From Acidimicrobiia bacterium (GTDB lineage Bacteria; Actinomycetota; Acidimicrobiia; IMCC26256; DASPTH01), in the NCBI GenBank assembly GCA_040880805.1, contig JBBDHW010000004.1, forward strand, positions 1 through 48,627: a stretch of DNA of 48,627 nt, in the 5' to 3' direction. Below are positions 7,724 through 16,867 of this stretch, one piece after another. Position 1 is the first letter of the stretch. Every line of letters begins with the position of its first letter. The notes beneath the pieces are model-generated. The model did no database searches. It was not told where the DNA came from and saw nothing but the letters and a program-made list of their open reading frames with translations. A program made the translations under genes and the position numbers.

Positions 7724-8833
7724 ATGAGTGAGCACGGTCCGCAGGTCGGAACGCCCGCCATCGAGTCGGTCGGCCCGATCACGTTCGGTCCCGACAACGT
7801 GTTGTTCGTCGCCGACAACGTCACCGCGAACGTGTTCGCCATCGCCGTATCCGACGAGGGTGGCGCCGACGACGACGCGAGCGGCGTGGATGCGTTCGAC
7901 CTCGACGACATCGACACGTTGCTCGCGGCCTTCTTGGGCTGCGGCGTCGATGACGTGATCATCCGCGACCTCGCCGTGCACCCGCGCACCCACAACGTCT
8001 ACCTCTCGGTGATGCGCGGTCGCGGCAACGAGGGGACCCCGTTGCTCGTCAAGATCGACCACCGGAGCGGTTCGTTGGCCGACGTTCCACTCGACGACGT
8101 GGCGTTCTCGCAGGTTGCCATCGCGAACGCACCGAGCGAAAGCGACGAGCGCACCGACGTCCAGTTCGCCGAACCGCCGGAGGGCGAAGAAGTCGAGATT
8201 GCTGGACACACTCTCCGCTTCGCCCGCCCGCCGGCACGCACAGCCACCGTCACCGACATGGCCTACGTCGACGGCATGCTCATCGTCGCCGGCATGTCGA
8301 ACGAAGAGTTCTCCTCGACGCTTCGGCGCATCCCGTTCCCGTTCACCGGCGAGATCGCCGACAGCAACCTCGAGATCTTCCACGTGTCGCACGGGAAGTG
8401 GGAGACCGCCGCACCGATCCGCACGTTCGTGCCCTACGACGCGGGCCGGAGCATCCTCGCCAGCTACACCTGCACGCCGCTCGTGCACTTCTCGCTCAAC
8501 GACCTGGCGTCGGGTGCCCAAGCCAAGGGACGCACGGTCGCGGAGTTGGGTGCCATGAACCAGCCGCTCGACATCGTGTCGTACACGTTGGGCGGCAACG
8601 AGTACCTCCTGATCGCGCACAGCACGCACCCGTTGATGAAGATCGCGTGCAACGACATCGACACCCAGGAAGCGCTCACCGAGCCGCGCGAGCCGCGTGG
8701 CGTGCCACGTGAAGAGATCGACATTCCCGGCGTGAAGAAGCTGGCCAACTTCAACGGCGACTACGTGCTCGCGATGCAGCGCGACGAGTCGGGAACACGT
8801 CATCTTCGTTCGCTGAAGACGGCGTCGCTCTGA
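7724..8833 (+). CDS. Hypothetical propeller-like protein (369 aa)
   Basis: A 369-residue soluble protein without signal peptide or membrane segment. Repeated strand-rich blocks (GPITFGPDNVLFVADN, IRDLAVHPRTHNVYLSV, VTDMAYVDGMLIVAGM) resemble blades of a beta-propeller such as the strictosidine-synthase or quinoprotein-like folds. No catalytic motif is obvious. The AGGAGG ribosome site 7 nt upstream fixes the start. An Ig-like protein gene follows within about 25 nt, so the two are probably co-expressed. The function is unknown; a cytosolic binding or enzymatic propeller is inferred. Confidence 0.75.
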   Translation: MSEHGPQVGTPAIESVGPITFGPDNVLFVADNVTANVFAIAVSDEGGADDDASGVDAFDLDDIDTLLAAFLGCGVDDVIIRDLAVHPRTHNVYLSVMRGRGNEGTPLLVKIDHRSGSLADVPLDDVAFSQVAIANAPSESDERTDVQFAEPPEGEEVEIAGHTLRFARPPARTATVTDMAYVDGMLIVAGMSNEEFSSTLRRIPFPFTGEIADSNLEIFHVSHGKWETAAPIRTFVPYDAGRSILASYTCTPLVHFSLNDLASGAQAKGRTVAELGAMNQPLDIVSYTLGGNEYLLIAHSTHPLMKIACNDIDTQEALTEPREPRGVPREEIDIPGVKKLANFNGDYVLAMQRDESGTRHLRSLKTASL

Positions 8834-8855
8834 CCGTCGAGTCGAACGCGGTCGT

Positions 8856-9959
8856 TTGCGGCTCGCATGGTCGTGCCACCAGGGCGATGACTGCCTGCGG
8901 CTGACGGGCTGGTCGCCCCGCGCGCTCCACTCCCTGCGCGCCATGCCTGAGACCGACCTCGCGCGCCGACTGCCCGTCTACGCGACTGAGCTGGTCGGGC
9001 CCTCGTCTCCCACCCTGCCGGCGCCGCCAGGAGTCGGAGGGCGCTACGACGTCGACGACGATGCCGTGTGCTTCCTGCCGAAGTACCCGTTCCTCGCCGG
9101 CACGTCGTACACGGTGCTCGTCCACCACTCGGTCGACCGCGACGACGGCGTGATCACGTTCGAGCTCGAGGACTTCGAGCCGGTCACGATCCTGCGTCCC
9201 CTCGCGTCGTCCGAACCGACGACGCGAGTGGTCGAGATCTATCCGACGGCCGCCAGCCTTCCTCGCAATCACCTCCGGTTCTACGTGCACTTCTCGAACC
9301 CGATGAGCGAGGGGTTCGTGGACGCCCACGTCCACGTCGTGCGCGCGGACACCGGCGAACCACTCGTTGCCGCGTTCCTCCCCATGGAACACGAGCTGTG
9401 GGATCCGGAACGGCGGCGGGTGACCATCCTGTTCGATCCGGCGCGCATCAAGCGCGGGCTCGCCCCGCACGAGGAAGCGGGATACGCGTTACGCGAGGGT
9501 GTACCTGTGGCGCTCGTCGTCGCCGACGACTTCGTCGACGCCGACGGCCGGCAACTCGCCTCCGGTAGTTCCCGCCGCTACGACGTGAGCGGCGACGTCC
9601 ACAAGCGGGTAGACCCGAACGAGTGGGAGCTCGCGTCACCGGCCGGCGGCACGCTCCGTCCTCTGGTCGTTCGCTTCGACCGTCCTCTCGACCACGCGCT
9701 GCTCCACCGGTGCCTCGCAGTCGTCGACGGCAACGATCGCCGAGTGGCCGGGCGCGTCTCCGTGCCGGCCGGCGAAGGATCCTGGGCGTTCACCCCGACA
9801 ACACCCTGGCCACGCGCCGGCCTCCGGCTGATCGTCGACACCACGCTCGAGGACCTGGCCGGCAACTCCGTCGCGAGAGTCTTCGATCGTGACCTCTCCG
9901 ACGCCGACCACGCGCCAATCGCGGTCGGTGAGTGGATCAGTGTTGCGATTGGGTCGTGA
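8856..9959 (+). CDS. Hypothetical protein with Ig-like (SbsA-type) domains
   Basis: A protein of up to 367 residues, strand-rich, with two segments resembling bacterial Ig-like domains. One is around VVEIYPTAASLPRNHLRFYVHFSNPMS and the other around GTLRPLVVRFDRPLDHALL. Both have the pattern where a compared statement is followed by a strand and a turn. GRYDVDDDAVCFLPKYPFLAG is the conserved-looking lead-in. The start is uncertain: TTG at 8856 keeps the whole frame, while ATG at 8943 gives 338 residues and neither has a clear ribosome site. No secretion signal is seen, which is unusual for such domains. Its 3' end overlaps the convergent PhyH gene by 23 nt. Confidence 0.65.
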   Translation: MRLAWSCHQGDDCLRLTGWSPRALHSLRAMPETDLARRLPVYATELVGPSSPTLPAPPGVGGRYDVDDDAVCFLPKYPFLAGTSYTVLVHHSVDRDDGVITFELEDFEPVTILRPLASSEPTTRVVEIYPTAASLPRNHLRFYVHFSNPMSEGFVDAHVHVVRADTGEPLVAAFLPMEHELWDPERRRVTILFDPARIKRGLAPHEEAGYALREGVPVALVVADDFVDADGRQLASGSSRRYDVSGDVHKRVDPNEWELASPAGGTLRPLVVRFDRPLDHALLHRCLAVVDGNDRRVAGRVSVPAGEGSWAFTPTTPWPRAGLRLIVDTTLEDLAGNSVARVFDRDLSDADHAPIAVGEWISVAIGS

Positions 9960-10809
9960 CCGCGATTGCGATGAGCTTGGCGACGTCGGGTGTGTCACCG
10001 CGGAAGTCGTAGGGCAGGTCGGCACCGAGCAGGCGCGTGAACCGCGAGTCGTTCGCGATCAGCCGCTCGATGTCGTCGGGGTCGTACGCCTCGAACGCCC
10101 GGATGTGCGGCCGGGAGAAGCTCGTGTGGAGCGCGATCCGGCGGCCGGGCGCGGTGCGCTCGCCGCTCCGGTGCCACGTGTGTCCCGTCCACAGCACGAT
10201 GGACCCTCGCGGCGCGACCACGGGCACTGCTTCTTCCAGCCCTTCACCCGGCCGGGGATGGCGGTACCGGTGGTTGCTGCCCGGCACGAGGTGCGTCGAT
10301 CCCAGCTCGCCGTCGAAGTCGTCGCAGCACCAGATCGCGGTGGCGACGTGGACCTGCGGCGGGAACGGATCGGGGAAGAACTGGTTGTCGGCATGCAGCG
10401 GACCAGCGCGTGCTCCGTGTTCGAGGATGCTCCCAGTCGCGACCTGGGCCACGTACCCCTCGCCGAGGAGGTAGCCCATCAAGGCCGTGAGCTTCGGCGT
10501 GAGCACCGCCTCGGCAACCGCGTCGCTCCGGCACAGGAGCCGGTAGACCATCGAGGTGTTCGGGCCGAAGTTGAACGGCTCCTCGCCCTTCGCCCGCACC
10601 GCGTCGGTCACTTCGATGATCCCCGCCCGCACGCGGTCGAAGAGCTCGAGCGGAGCCGCGTCTGCCACCACGGTGTACCCGAGCGCGTCGAGCTCGGCCA
10701 CGTTGCGTTCGAGGCCGTTCGCCCTGACCCGCTCGAGCAGGCGGGCGTGCAGATCGACTGCCGTCGACGAATGGGTGAACCGGCCGAACCCGTTCGTGTC
10801 GCCGTCCAT
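9937..10809 (-). CDS. Phytanoyl-CoA dioxygenase (PhyH) family protein
   Basis: A 290-residue Fe(II)/2-oxoglutarate-dependent oxygenase. The metal-binding HxD is H139-A-D141 (LHADNQFF), and the distal His is probably H223 in HTWHRSGERTAPGRR, whose arginines would hold 2-oxoglutarate. SMVYRLL, and GSTHLVPGSNHRYRHP in the middle, are typical PhyH segments. It would hydroxylate an acyl-CoA or related lipid. The ATG lies only 22 bp from the divergent enoyl-CoA hydratase start, and an actinobacterial -10 (TAACGT) sits 8 nt before it, so the transcript may be leaderless. The divergent arrangement suggests shared control with the beta-oxidation operon. Confidence 0.9.
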   Translation of the reverse strand: MDGDTNGFGRFTHSSTAVDLHARLLERVRANGLERNVAELDALGYTVVADAAPLELFDRVRAGIIEVTDAVRAKGEEPFNFGPNTSMVYRLLCRSDAVAEAVLTPKLTALMGYLLGEGYVAQVATGSILEHGARAGPLHADNQFFPDPFPPQVHVATAIWCCDDFDGELGSTHLVPGSNHRYRHPRPGEGLEEAVPVVAPRGSIVLWTGHTWHRSGERTAPGRRIALHTSFSRPHIRAFEAYDPDDIERLIANDSRFTRLLGADLPYDFRGDTPDVAKLIAIAVTTQSQH

Positions 10810-10816
10810 TGCGGCC

Positions 10817-10823
10817 TACGTTA
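10817..10823. promoter_or_regulatory. Overlapping divergent -10 elements, probable leaderless promoters
   Basis: The 22-bp gap between the starts at 10809 (minus) and 10832 (plus) holds a near-palindrome CCTACGTTAGG. On the plus strand TACGTT (10817-10822) ends 9 nt before the ATG. On the minus strand TAACGT (10823-10818) ends 8 nt before its ATG. Both match TAnnnT at the distance seen in leaderless actinobacterial genes. No Shine-Dalgarno sequence is present for either gene. Confidence 0.5.
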
Positions 10824-10831
10824 GGCGTCCG

Positions 10832-11608
10832 ATGAGCAGCACCTTCACCACGCTTCGCGTCGAGCGGTCCGCGCACGTCCTCACCGTCACGCTCGACCGC
10901 CCGCAGCAGCGCAACGCGTTCGACTGGACCATGCGGGGAGAGCTCACCGAGCTCTGGACCGACGTCCGTGACGACGACGACGTGCGCTGCGTCGTGGTGA
11001 CCGGCGCAGGCACGGCGTTCTGTTCGGGCATCGACGTGGGCGACCTCGACGACGAGCGTCGTCCCGCGGGTGAGGGCATCGACGACGAAATCGCGTTCCT
11101 GCCGGGCCGGCGCATCCACGTACCGGTCGTGGCGGCGGTGAACGGCGTCTGCGCCGGCGGCGGTCTGCACTTCGTGGCCGACGCCGACATCGCGATCGCC
11201 GGCGACAACGCCTGGTTCACCGACCCGCACGTCACCGTCGGCCAGGTGAGCGGCATCGAACCGGTGTCGCTCGGGCTGCGCGTTCCCCTGAATGCGCTCG
11301 CCCTCCTCGCGCTCTGCGGGCGCAACGAGCGCTGGGACGCGCGACGCGCGCTCGAGCTCGGCCTGGTGTCCGAAGTGCTGGAGCCCGACCGCCTGCTCGA
11401 GCGCGCCAGCGAGATCGCGACGGCGATCGCGGCTGCCTCACCCACCGCGGTGCGCGCGACCCGCGACGTCATCCGCCGCTTCGAAGCTTCGGTCGTCGGG
11501 CCGTGGATGGCCGACGGATGGGACGCCGTGCAGCGCCATTGGGACCACCCCGACTCCGACGAGGGCCCGCGCGCATTCGTCGAGCGCCGCGACCCGGACT
11601 GGCGGTAA
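10832..11608 (+). CDS. Enoyl-CoA hydratase/isomerase family protein
   Basis: A 258-residue crotonase-family protein with VTLDRPQQRNAFD, TAFCSGIDVGDLDD and the oxyanion segment AAVNGVCAGGGLHFVADAD. Family glutamates in the next helix are replaced by a GQVSGIEPVS sequence, so the exact reaction is uncertain. The ATG at 10832 is selected because the divergent promoter lies immediately before it and the preceding frame is antisense to PhyH. It is the first gene of a plus-strand operon of six; the TAATG junction couples it to the acyl-CoA dehydrogenase downstream. Confidence 0.9.
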   Translation: MSSTFTTLRVERSAHVLTVTLDRPQQRNAFDWTMRGELTELWTDVRDDDDVRCVVVTGAGTAFCSGIDVGDLDDERRPAGEGIDDEIAFLPGRRIHVPVVAAVNGVCAGGGLHFVADADIAIAGDNAWFTDPHVTVGQVSGIEPVSLGLRVPLNALALLALCGRNERWDARRALELGLVSEVLEPDRLLERASEIATAIAAASPTAVRATRDVIRRFEASVVGPWMADGWDAVQRHWDHPDSDEGPRAFVERRDPDWR

Positions 11609-12759
11609 TGGACTTCGACTTCGGCGCGGATGCCGACGCGCTGCGCGCCGAACTGCGATCTCTCATCGCCGCCGAGGTCCCGGCCGACTTCCTCGGCGCG
11701 TTCACCGACGACCCGAACGACCTGGCAATCGCGCAGCGTTTCTGCGCGCGACTGGCGGCTGAACGCCTCCTCACGCTCGCGTGGCCGGTCGAGTACGGCG
11801 GCCGCGGCGGTTCGGTGTGGGACCAGACCGTCGTCCGCGAGGAGATGTGGGCACACCACGAGCCGCGCGGCGCGCAGTACATGGGCGTCAACTGGGTGGG
11901 TCCGGCGATCATGGCGTTCGGCACCGACGAGCAGAAGGCGCTGCACCTCCCTGCCATCGGCGCCGGTGAGGTCATCTGGTGCCAGGGGTTCAGTGAGCCC
12001 GACGCGGGCTCCGACCTCGCGTCCCTCCGCGCGAAGGCGGTGGCGGTCGACGGCGGCTGGAAGATCACCGGGCAGAAGATCTGGACGTCGTACGCCGAGA
12101 TGGCGCAATGGTGCGTGCTCGCCGCGCGCGTGGGCAGCGGCGAGAAGAAGCACGACGGCATCACGCTGTTCCTCGTTCCGATGGACACCCTCGGGATCAC
12201 GGTGCGCCCGATCGCGAGCTCGCTCGGGCGGCACCACCTCAACGAGGTGTTCTTCGACGACGTGGTCGTCGACGACAATGCGGTGCTCGGCGGAGTTGGC
12301 AACGGGTGGCAGGCGATCCGGCACGCGCTCGCCTTCGAACGCGTCGGCATCGCGCGGTACGCGCGCTGCGACCGGTTGCTGTCGGCCCTCGAAGCCGAGC
12401 TCGGCGACGGCTTCGACGAGCTCCCGCACGCGGTGCGCGCATCCTGGACCCGAGCGTTGGTAGCCGTGCGCGTCGCGCGACTACTCGCCTACCGCGCCAC
12501 GCACCTCCAGGCGGAAGGCACCCCGGCCGACACGGCCGCGAGCGTCGCCCGCATCGCAGTGACGCAGGCGGACCAGCTCGTCGCGGAAGCGCTGTTCCAG
12601 GCCCTCGACAGTTCCAGCCTGCGCGACAAGGCGAGCGGCGCGGTGCTCCACGGCGCGGTGGAGGATCACTACCGGTACGCGCAGGCGGCAACTGTCGCGT
12701 CAGGGACGATCGAGATCCAGCGCATGATCGTCGGCCGGTCGACCGTGGGCCGCGCCTGA
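11608..12759 (+). CDS. Acyl-CoA dehydrogenase, large subunit type (FadE-like)
   Basis: A 383-residue flavin acyl-CoA dehydrogenase. The N-terminal helical domain leads to LAWPVEYGGRGG. Then come the FAD-contacting CQGFSEPDAGSDLASL and KIWTSYAEMAQW, the C-terminal helices, and GTIEIQRMIVGR. It introduces the alpha-beta double bond into an acyl-CoA and passes electrons to ETF. The start ATG overlaps the TAA of the hydratase gene, and its own TGA overlaps the ATG of a second, shorter acyl-CoA dehydrogenase. Adjacent pairs like this commonly form alpha2beta2 enzymes for bulky substrates such as sterol side chains (established for mycobacterial ChsE/FadE pairs). Confidence 0.93.
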   Translation: MDFDFGADADALRAELRSLIAAEVPADFLGAFTDDPNDLAIAQRFCARLAAERLLTLAWPVEYGGRGGSVWDQTVVREEMWAHHEPRGAQYMGVNWVGPAIMAFGTDEQKALHLPAIGAGEVIWCQGFSEPDAGSDLASLRAKAVAVDGGWKITGQKIWTSYAEMAQWCVLAARVGSGEKKHDGITLFLVPMDTLGITVRPIASSLGRHHLNEVFFDDVVVDDNAVLGGVGNGWQAIRHALAFERVGIARYARCDRLLSALEAELGDGFDELPHAVRASWTRALVAVRVARLLAYRATHLQAEGTPADTAASVARIAVTQADQLVAEALFQALDSSSLRDKASGAVLHGAVEDHYRYAQAATVASGTIEIQRMIVGRSTVGRA

Positions 12760-13706
12760 TGGACCCCGTACTCCCCGACTACATCGTCGAGCTGGCCGCG
12801 ACCGCACGGCGCGCCTTCGCCGAGCTCGGCGGCGTCGACCTCGCGCGTCAAGCGGAAGCCGACCCGCGTGCACGCGAGCTCGCGGGCGACGCGCTCGCTG
12901 CGCTCGGCGCGCTCGACATCGACCCGCTGGCCGACGCCGACCAGGCGCTCGCCGCGCTCGCGTTGTGCCGCGAGGCAGGACGTGTAGCGCTTCCGTACCC
13001 ACTCGAGGCAATGCTCTGCCGGCACGACGGCGCGGTCGTCGTGCTCGTGGACCCCGCCGATCCTCTGGTCGACCACGCTGATCTCCTCGACCCGATGCTC
13101 GCGGTCGACCTTGCCGGTCAGGTGCATCACGCGACCGTCGCAGGCCCGGCATTGGGCTCGCGCCTCGGTCCGTTCGCGGTCCCGGTCGAGCTGCAACCGC
13201 ACGACGGCTTCGCCGACGTGGACGCTCCCGCGACGATCGCGTGGGCGCTGTCGTCGGCGACGGTGCTGGGTTACGTAGAAGGGGCCGTCGACCTCTGCGT
13301 CGAGCATGTGCGCACCCGGCACCAGTTCGATCAACGACTCGCCGACTTCCAGGCGGTGCAGTTCCAGATCGCCGACGCCGTGGTCGCGGCAAGCGGCTTG
13401 GCCGAGCTCGCGCTGTTCACGGTCTGGCGGATCAGCGAGCTCGGCGCCGGCGCGCGCGTCGATGCGTTGGCCCTCCGACTCCACGCGGCCGACGTCGCGC
13501 GCACCGCGATGCGAACCGCGCAACAGTTGCACGGAGCATCCGGAGTCGCCGAGGAGTACGACGTGTCGGTGCTGTGCCGCCGCGTGCAGGCGACCCTCCG
13601 CTCCCCGGTGTCGTCGGAGCGCAACCTCGATACGCTCACCGCCGCGATCAGGCAGGAGGGCTTCGCTTCGTTGTTCCCGCACGGCCGCGAACGGGTGAGC
13701 ACGTGA
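12759..13706 (+). CDS. Acyl-CoA dehydrogenase, small-subunit type (FadE-like)
   Basis: A 315-residue acyl-CoA dehydrogenase homologue, shorter than the usual 380 and poorly conserved at the N-terminus. The C-terminal domain is clear: RTRHQFDQRLADFQAVQFQ, the helix around DVARTAMRTAQQLHG, and GASGVAEEYDVSVLCRR. Such short partners usually supply part of the FAD site in a heterotetramer with the neighbouring full-length subunit and may lack the catalytic base. ATGA overlap with the upstream acyl-CoA dehydrogenase and GTGA overlap with the MaoC gene indicate tight co-expression. Confidence 0.87.
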   Translation: MDPVLPDYIVELAATARRAFAELGGVDLARQAEADPRARELAGDALAALGALDIDPLADADQALAALALCREAGRVALPYPLEAMLCRHDGAVVVLVDPADPLVDHADLLDPMLAVDLAGQVHHATVAGPALGSRLGPFAVPVELQPHDGFADVDAPATIAWALSSATVLGYVEGAVDLCVEHVRTRHQFDQRLADFQAVQFQIADAVVAASGLAELALFTVWRISELGAGARVDALALRLHAADVARTAMRTAQQLHGASGVAEEYDVSVLCRRVQATLRSPVSSERNLDTLTAAIRQEGFASLFPHGRERVST

Positions 13707-14539
13707 CCCTCGCCCCGATCGAACTCGGCCGTCTGCACGGTCCGTTCCCGGTCACCCTCGATCGCGAGGTGATCCGCCGGTACGCGGCCGCGACCAACGA
13801 CCCGAACCCCTGCTACCGCGACGGATCGGCCGTCCCGGTGGCGTTCCCGGTGAGCCTGGTGTTCGACGCGCAGACCGCGGGTAACTCCGGTATCCCGCGC
13901 GAGGCCTTTGGCATGGCGCGCGCCGTCGTCCACGGCGAGCACGATCTCGTGCTGCACCGCGCGCTCGTGCCCGGCGAAGACCTCGCGATCTTCTCGGAAG
14001 CGTCGAGCGTACGGGTCACCCGCGCCGGTACGGGTGTCGTGCTCCGGATCGAGATGCGCGACACGTCCGACGAGATCGTTGCCGAACAGTGGTGGAAGAC
14101 GTTCTTCGCCGGCGCAGTGCTCGGCGAGGACCGAGGGCCGGAGCCACCCGACCACACGTTTCCCGAGTCGGCACGGGAGGAACGGGTCGGGCAGTACGTC
14201 GTACACGTCGACGTCGACCAGCCCACCCGTTACGGGGAGGTCTCCGGCGACTGGTCGCCGCACCACTTCGACCGCGCGGTCGCGCAGGCCGAAGGGTTCT
14301 CCGGCGTGTTCCTGCACGGTCTGTGCACGATGGCGATGTGCGGCCAGGCCGTGGTCGAGACGGTTGCCGGCGGCGACCCCACCCGCGTGCGGCGGCTGGC
14401 GGTGCGGTTCGCGTCCCCGACCATGCTCGACGACAACCTCGTCGTCGAGATTTTCCGCGCGAGCCCGACCACCTTCGCGTTCGAAGCCACGTGCGCGGGG
14501 GCAACAGTGATCAAACACGGGTGGGCAGAGCTGCGCTGA
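13703..14539 (+). CDS. MaoC-like double-hotdog enoyl-CoA hydratase
   Basis: A 278-residue protein with two hotdog domains, the layout of (R)-specific hydratase 2. The second domain carries the hydratase motif with D183 and H188 in SGDWSPHHFD, followed by GFSGVFLHGLCTMAM. The first half is the degenerate hotdog seen in these fusions (ATNDPNPCYRDG). The GTG start at 13703 overlaps the acyl-CoA dehydrogenase TGA. It would hydrate the enoyl-CoA formed by the FadE pair, so the operon contains both crotonase- and MaoC-type hydratases, as sterol catabolic operons often do. Confidence 0.9.
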   Translation: MTLAPIELGRLHGPFPVTLDREVIRRYAAATNDPNPCYRDGSAVPVAFPVSLVFDAQTAGNSGIPREAFGMARAVVHGEHDLVLHRALVPGEDLAIFSEASSVRVTRAGTGVVLRIEMRDTSDEIVAEQWWKTFFAGAVLGEDRGPEPPDHTFPESAREERVGQYVVHVDVDQPTRYGEVSGDWSPHHFDRAVAQAEGFSGVFLHGLCTMAMCGQAVVETVAGGDPTRVRRLAVRFASPTMLDDNLVVEIFRASPTTFAFEATCAGATVIKHGWAELR

Positions 14540-14561
14540 ACGCGCTTCTTGGAGGTCTCGG

Positions 14562-16865
14562 ATGACGGCTGATACAGAGTTCGGCGGTGTGATCGGGCGG
14601 GATTGGAGCGACTCGACGCCGTGGTGGAGATCCGAGCGCGAGCCACCGCCCGACGCGCCGAACGTGCTGCTGATCGTCCTCGACGATACCGGCTTCGCGC
14701 AGCTCGGCTGTTATGGCTCCGACATCTCCACGCCGAACATCGACCGGCTCGCCGCGGGCGGCGTGCGGTTCTCGAACTTTCACACCGCCGCGCTGTGCTC
14801 ACCGACGCGCGCGTGCCTGCTCACCGGTCGCAACCATCACAGCAACGGCATGGGCCGGGTCGCCGACCTCGCCATGGGCTTCCCGGGCTACTGCGGTGAC
14901 ATCCCACGCGCGAACGGGTTCCTCTCCGAGATCCTCCGACCCCACGGCTACGCGACCTATGCCGTCGGCAAGTGGCACCTCACACCCGACGACGAGACGC
15001 ACATGGCGGGCGATCGCAGCACCTGGCCGCTCGGTCGCGGCTTCGACCGCTGGTACGGCTTCCACGGCGGCGAGACCCACCAGTTCGTGCCCACGCTCTA
15101 TTGCGACAACCACTCGGTGCAACCGCCGCGCACGATGGCCGAGGGCTACCACCTGAGCGCCGACCTCGCCGACCGTGCCATCGAGTTCCTGTCCGACCAG
15201 CGCAACGCCGACCACGAGCAGCCGTTCTTCCTCTACTTCGCCACGGGCGCATGCCACTCGCCCCACCACGCGCCGCAGGACTGGATCGACCGCTACCGCG
15301 GCCAGTTCGACGACGGGTGGGATCGTTGGCGCGAGCGCACGCACGCGCGCCAGCTCGAGGCGGGGATCATCCCGCCGGGAACCGCGCTGTCACCGCGCCC
15401 GGAGTGGGTCCCGGCGTGGGACGACCTCCACGAGCCCGACCAGCGAGTCGCGGCCCGCTTCATGGAGTGCTTCGCCGCGTTCCTCTCATACACCGACGCG
15501 CAGATCGGCCGGCTCATCGACTTCCTCGAAGAGACCGGCGACCTCGACGACACGATGATCGTGCTCGTGTCCGACAACGGCGCGAGCTCCGAAGGCGGCG
15601 CGACCGGTTCCATCAACGACATCCGGATGGTGAACCGCGACCCGGCCGGGCGCAAGGAGATGCGCGACCGCATCGACGAGCTCGGCGGGCCCACGTTGCA
15701 CAACAACTATCCGTTCGGCTGGACGATGGCCGGGAACACGCCGTTCCGGCGGTGGAAGCGCGAAGTGCACGAGGGCGGCGTGGCCGACCCGTGCATCGTG
15801 CGCTGGCCACGGCGCTTCGCGCACAAGGGTGGCGGCATGCGCCGCCAGTTCGCGCACGCGATCGATGTGTTCCCAACCGTGCTCGAGCTCGTGGGCATCG
15901 ACGCGCCCGAGGAGCTCGGCGGCGTCGAGCAGCGCTCGGTCGAGGGCACGAGCTTCGCCTACCTGCTCCCCGACGATGCTGCCCACGCGCCCGAACAACA
16001 CCACACGCAGTACTTCGAGATGTTCGGGTCCCGCGGGCTCTATCACCGCGGTTGGAAGGCAGTGACGTTCAAGTCGCTGGGCACGCCCTACGGCGGCAAC
16101 GACTTCGACACCCCGTTCGACGACGACGTGTGGGAGCTGTACCACGTTGCCGAGGACCCGTCCGAGACACGGGACCTCGCCGATGCCGAGCCCGAGCGAC
16201 TCGCGTCGCTCGTGGAGATGTGGTGGGAGGAAGCTGCTTGCTACCAGGTGCTTCCCCTGAGCAACCGTGTGTGGGACGCGATCCTGAACCCGCGACCGCG
16301 TCGGCTGCGATCGCAGGATCGGTACGTGTATCGGCCGTTCGGCGCGCCCGTGCCGGAGAGCGTCGCGGTGATCGTGCGCAATCGCTCGCACACCATCTCC
16401 GCCCACGTCGAGCTGCCGGACGGGATCGTCGCCGAAGGCGTGCTGCTGGCGCTCGGGTGCGTCCTGGGTGGGTTCTCGTTCCACGTGAAGGACGGCCGGC
16501 TCCGCTACGTGCACAACTTGTACGGCAAGGATCGTTATGTCGTCACCTCGGACACCGTGATCGGACCGGGGCCTCACACGCTGGAGTTCCGGTTCACGAA
16601 GACGGGCGACTCGACCGGAATCGGCGCGCTCTACTGCGACGGTGAGCAGGTCGGTGAAAGCGAGATCCCGCGGTTTACACCCACGTCCTTCAACGGCACC
16701 GGTGCCGGCTTGAGTTGCGGCTACGAGCTCGGACCCGCCATCGGCGACGACTACGACGCGCCGTTCCGTTTCAACGCGACGCTGCACCGTGTCGAGGTCA
16801 ACGTGAGCGACGAGCCGCGCGTCGATCCGCGCGCTCGTTTCGAAGCAATCATGTCGGAGCAGTGA
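14562..16865 (+). CDS. Arylsulfatase-type sulfatase
   Basis: A 767-residue type I sulfatase. The metal-binding aspartates begin LLIVLDDTGFAQLGCYG (D41, D42). The formylglycine site is C79-S-P-T-R83 within LCSPTRACLLTGRNHH. GKWHL and the substrate-pocket segment VSDNGASSEGG follow. The C-terminal 200 residues form an extra beta-rich domain. No signal peptide is visible, so the enzyme may act in the cytosol, unlike many secreted sulfatases. A formylglycine-generating enzyme is needed but is not in the window. GGAGG precedes the ATG. Its place between MaoC and P450 genes suggests that the pathway substrate is a sulfate ester. Confidence 0.93.
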   Translation: MTADTEFGGVIGRDWSDSTPWWRSEREPPPDAPNVLLIVLDDTGFAQLGCYGSDISTPNIDRLAAGGVRFSNFHTAALCSPTRACLLTGRNHHSNGMGRVADLAMGFPGYCGDIPRANGFLSEILRPHGYATYAVGKWHLTPDDETHMAGDRSTWPLGRGFDRWYGFHGGETHQFVPTLYCDNHSVQPPRTMAEGYHLSADLADRAIEFLSDQRNADHEQPFFLYFATGACHSPHHAPQDWIDRYRGQFDDGWDRWRERTHARQLEAGIIPPGTALSPRPEWVPAWDDLHEPDQRVAARFMECFAAFLSYTDAQIGRLIDFLEETGDLDDTMIVLVSDNGASSEGGATGSINDIRMVNRDPAGRKEMRDRIDELGGPTLHNNYPFGWTMAGNTPFRRWKREVHEGGVADPCIVRWPRRFAHKGGGMRRQFAHAIDVFPTVLELVGIDAPEELGGVEQRSVEGTSFAYLLPDDAAHAPEQHHTQYFEMFGSRGLYHRGWKAVTFKSLGTPYGGNDFDTPFDDDVWELYHVAEDPSETRDLADAEPERLASLVEMWWEEAACYQVLPLSNRVWDAILNPRPRRLRSQDRYVYRPFGAPVPESVAVIVRNRSHTISAHVELPDGIVAEGVLLALGCVLGGFSFHVKDGRLRYVHNLYGKDRYVVTSDTVIGPGPHTLEFRFTKTGDSTGIGALYCDGEQVGESEIPRFTPTSFNGTGAGLSCGYELGPAIGDDYDAPFRFNATLHRVEVNVSDEPRVDPRARFEAIMSEQ

Positions 16866-16867
16866 CG

